NCBI RefSeq assembly: GCF_950066645.1
Contig: NZ_CATMFB010000008.1
Coordinates: 115,935 to 179,934 of the forward strand
DNA from: an uncultured Thalassolituus sp.
GTDB lineage: Bacteria; Pseudomonadota; Gammaproteobacteria; Pseudomonadales; Oceanobacteraceae
DNA: 64,000 bases
Direction: 5' to 3'
A model generated the notes under the pieces. The model worked only from the letters and a program-made list of their open reading frames with translations. It did no database searches and was not told the origin of the DNA. A program made the position numbers and the translations under genes. This document shows positions 62,552-64,000 of the stretch, piece after piece; position 1 is the first letter of the stretch; each line of letters begins with the position of its first letter.

Positions 62552-64000
<1,449 letters not shown>

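Overview
The window reads as chromosomal DNA of a marine-type gammaproteobacterium, most likely an Oceanospirillales-like lineage. The evidence is gene order and content: bamD / rluD-pgeF, ilvI-ilvH, DUF3426-dusB-fis-purH-purD, ampD-ampE, coq7, a DISM-type sensor kinase and several c-di-GMP/chemotaxis genes. Base composition is moderate (by eye about half G+C), except for an AT-rich island at about 45.0-48.8 kb. No rRNA or tRNA gene was recognised. The genus is an inference only.

Layout. 0-6.7 kb: amino-acid symporter, muropeptide recycling (ampD, ampE), a fructokinase-like ROK kinase, a PilZ protein, a histidine phosphatase, a lipoprotein-anchored methyltransferase and a LysR regulator. 6.8-20.3 kb: a light/photo-oxidative stress locus. 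A run of twelve minus-strand genes (18865 down to 6814), mostly with 4-nt start/stop overlaps, encodes YbgA-like DUF523/DUF1722, a MerR-type class II LitR-like regulator, CPD photolyase, a fatty-acyl desaturase, an NTF2-like protein, an SDR, a flavin oxidoreductase, DUF1365, a CFA-synthase-like methylase, DUF2878, a secreted protein and a TonB-dependent receptor. Upstream lie cbiX and a renalase-like oxidoreductase. 20.5-26.8 kb: acyl-CoA dehydrogenase, SDR epimerase, an FMN glutamate-synthase-like enzyme and a chemoreceptor. 26.8-31.4 kb: a second photoprotection operon with an FeS (6-4)-type photolyase, a 59-aa DUF2256 protein, CRY-DASH and another cryptochrome/photolyase. 31.5-38.7 kb: a LysR-controlled catabolic operon (3-hydroxyacyl-CoA dehydrogenase, acyl-CoA dehydrogenase, Fe-alcohol dehydrogenase, thioesterase, aldehyde dehydrogenase). 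38.8-44.7 kb: housekeeping genes (DUF2059, bamD, rluD, pgeF, ilvI, ilvH).

45.0-48.8 kb: an AT-rich array of small promoterless genes separated by attC-like sites, all on the plus strand, with no integrase in view. This is a CALIN-type integron cassette cluster, interrupted by an IS3-type remnant. 48.9-57.7 kb: SDR/LysR pair, small proteins, yjdM, a large lipoprotein, coq7 and a hybrid sensor kinase whose ATP-binding motifs look destroyed. 57.8-64.0 kb: purD, purH, fis, dusB and a DUF3426 protein cut by the window edge, whose acidic region ends in a Glu-Pro hexanucleotide repeat.

Main connections. Four promoter regions (18.87-18.96, 20.35-20.45, 31.44-31.49 and 51.32-51.37 kb) carry repeated TGTACA/TGTATA (= TATACA) words. 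Three of them have two TATACA words exactly 11 bp apart, the geometry known for CarH/LitR-type MerR regulators. This suggests one light regulon joining both photolyase loci, lipid remodelling, cbiX/renalase and possibly yjdM or its small neighbour. Separately, two inverted copies of a structured repeat with a covarying inner stem lie between purD and purH.
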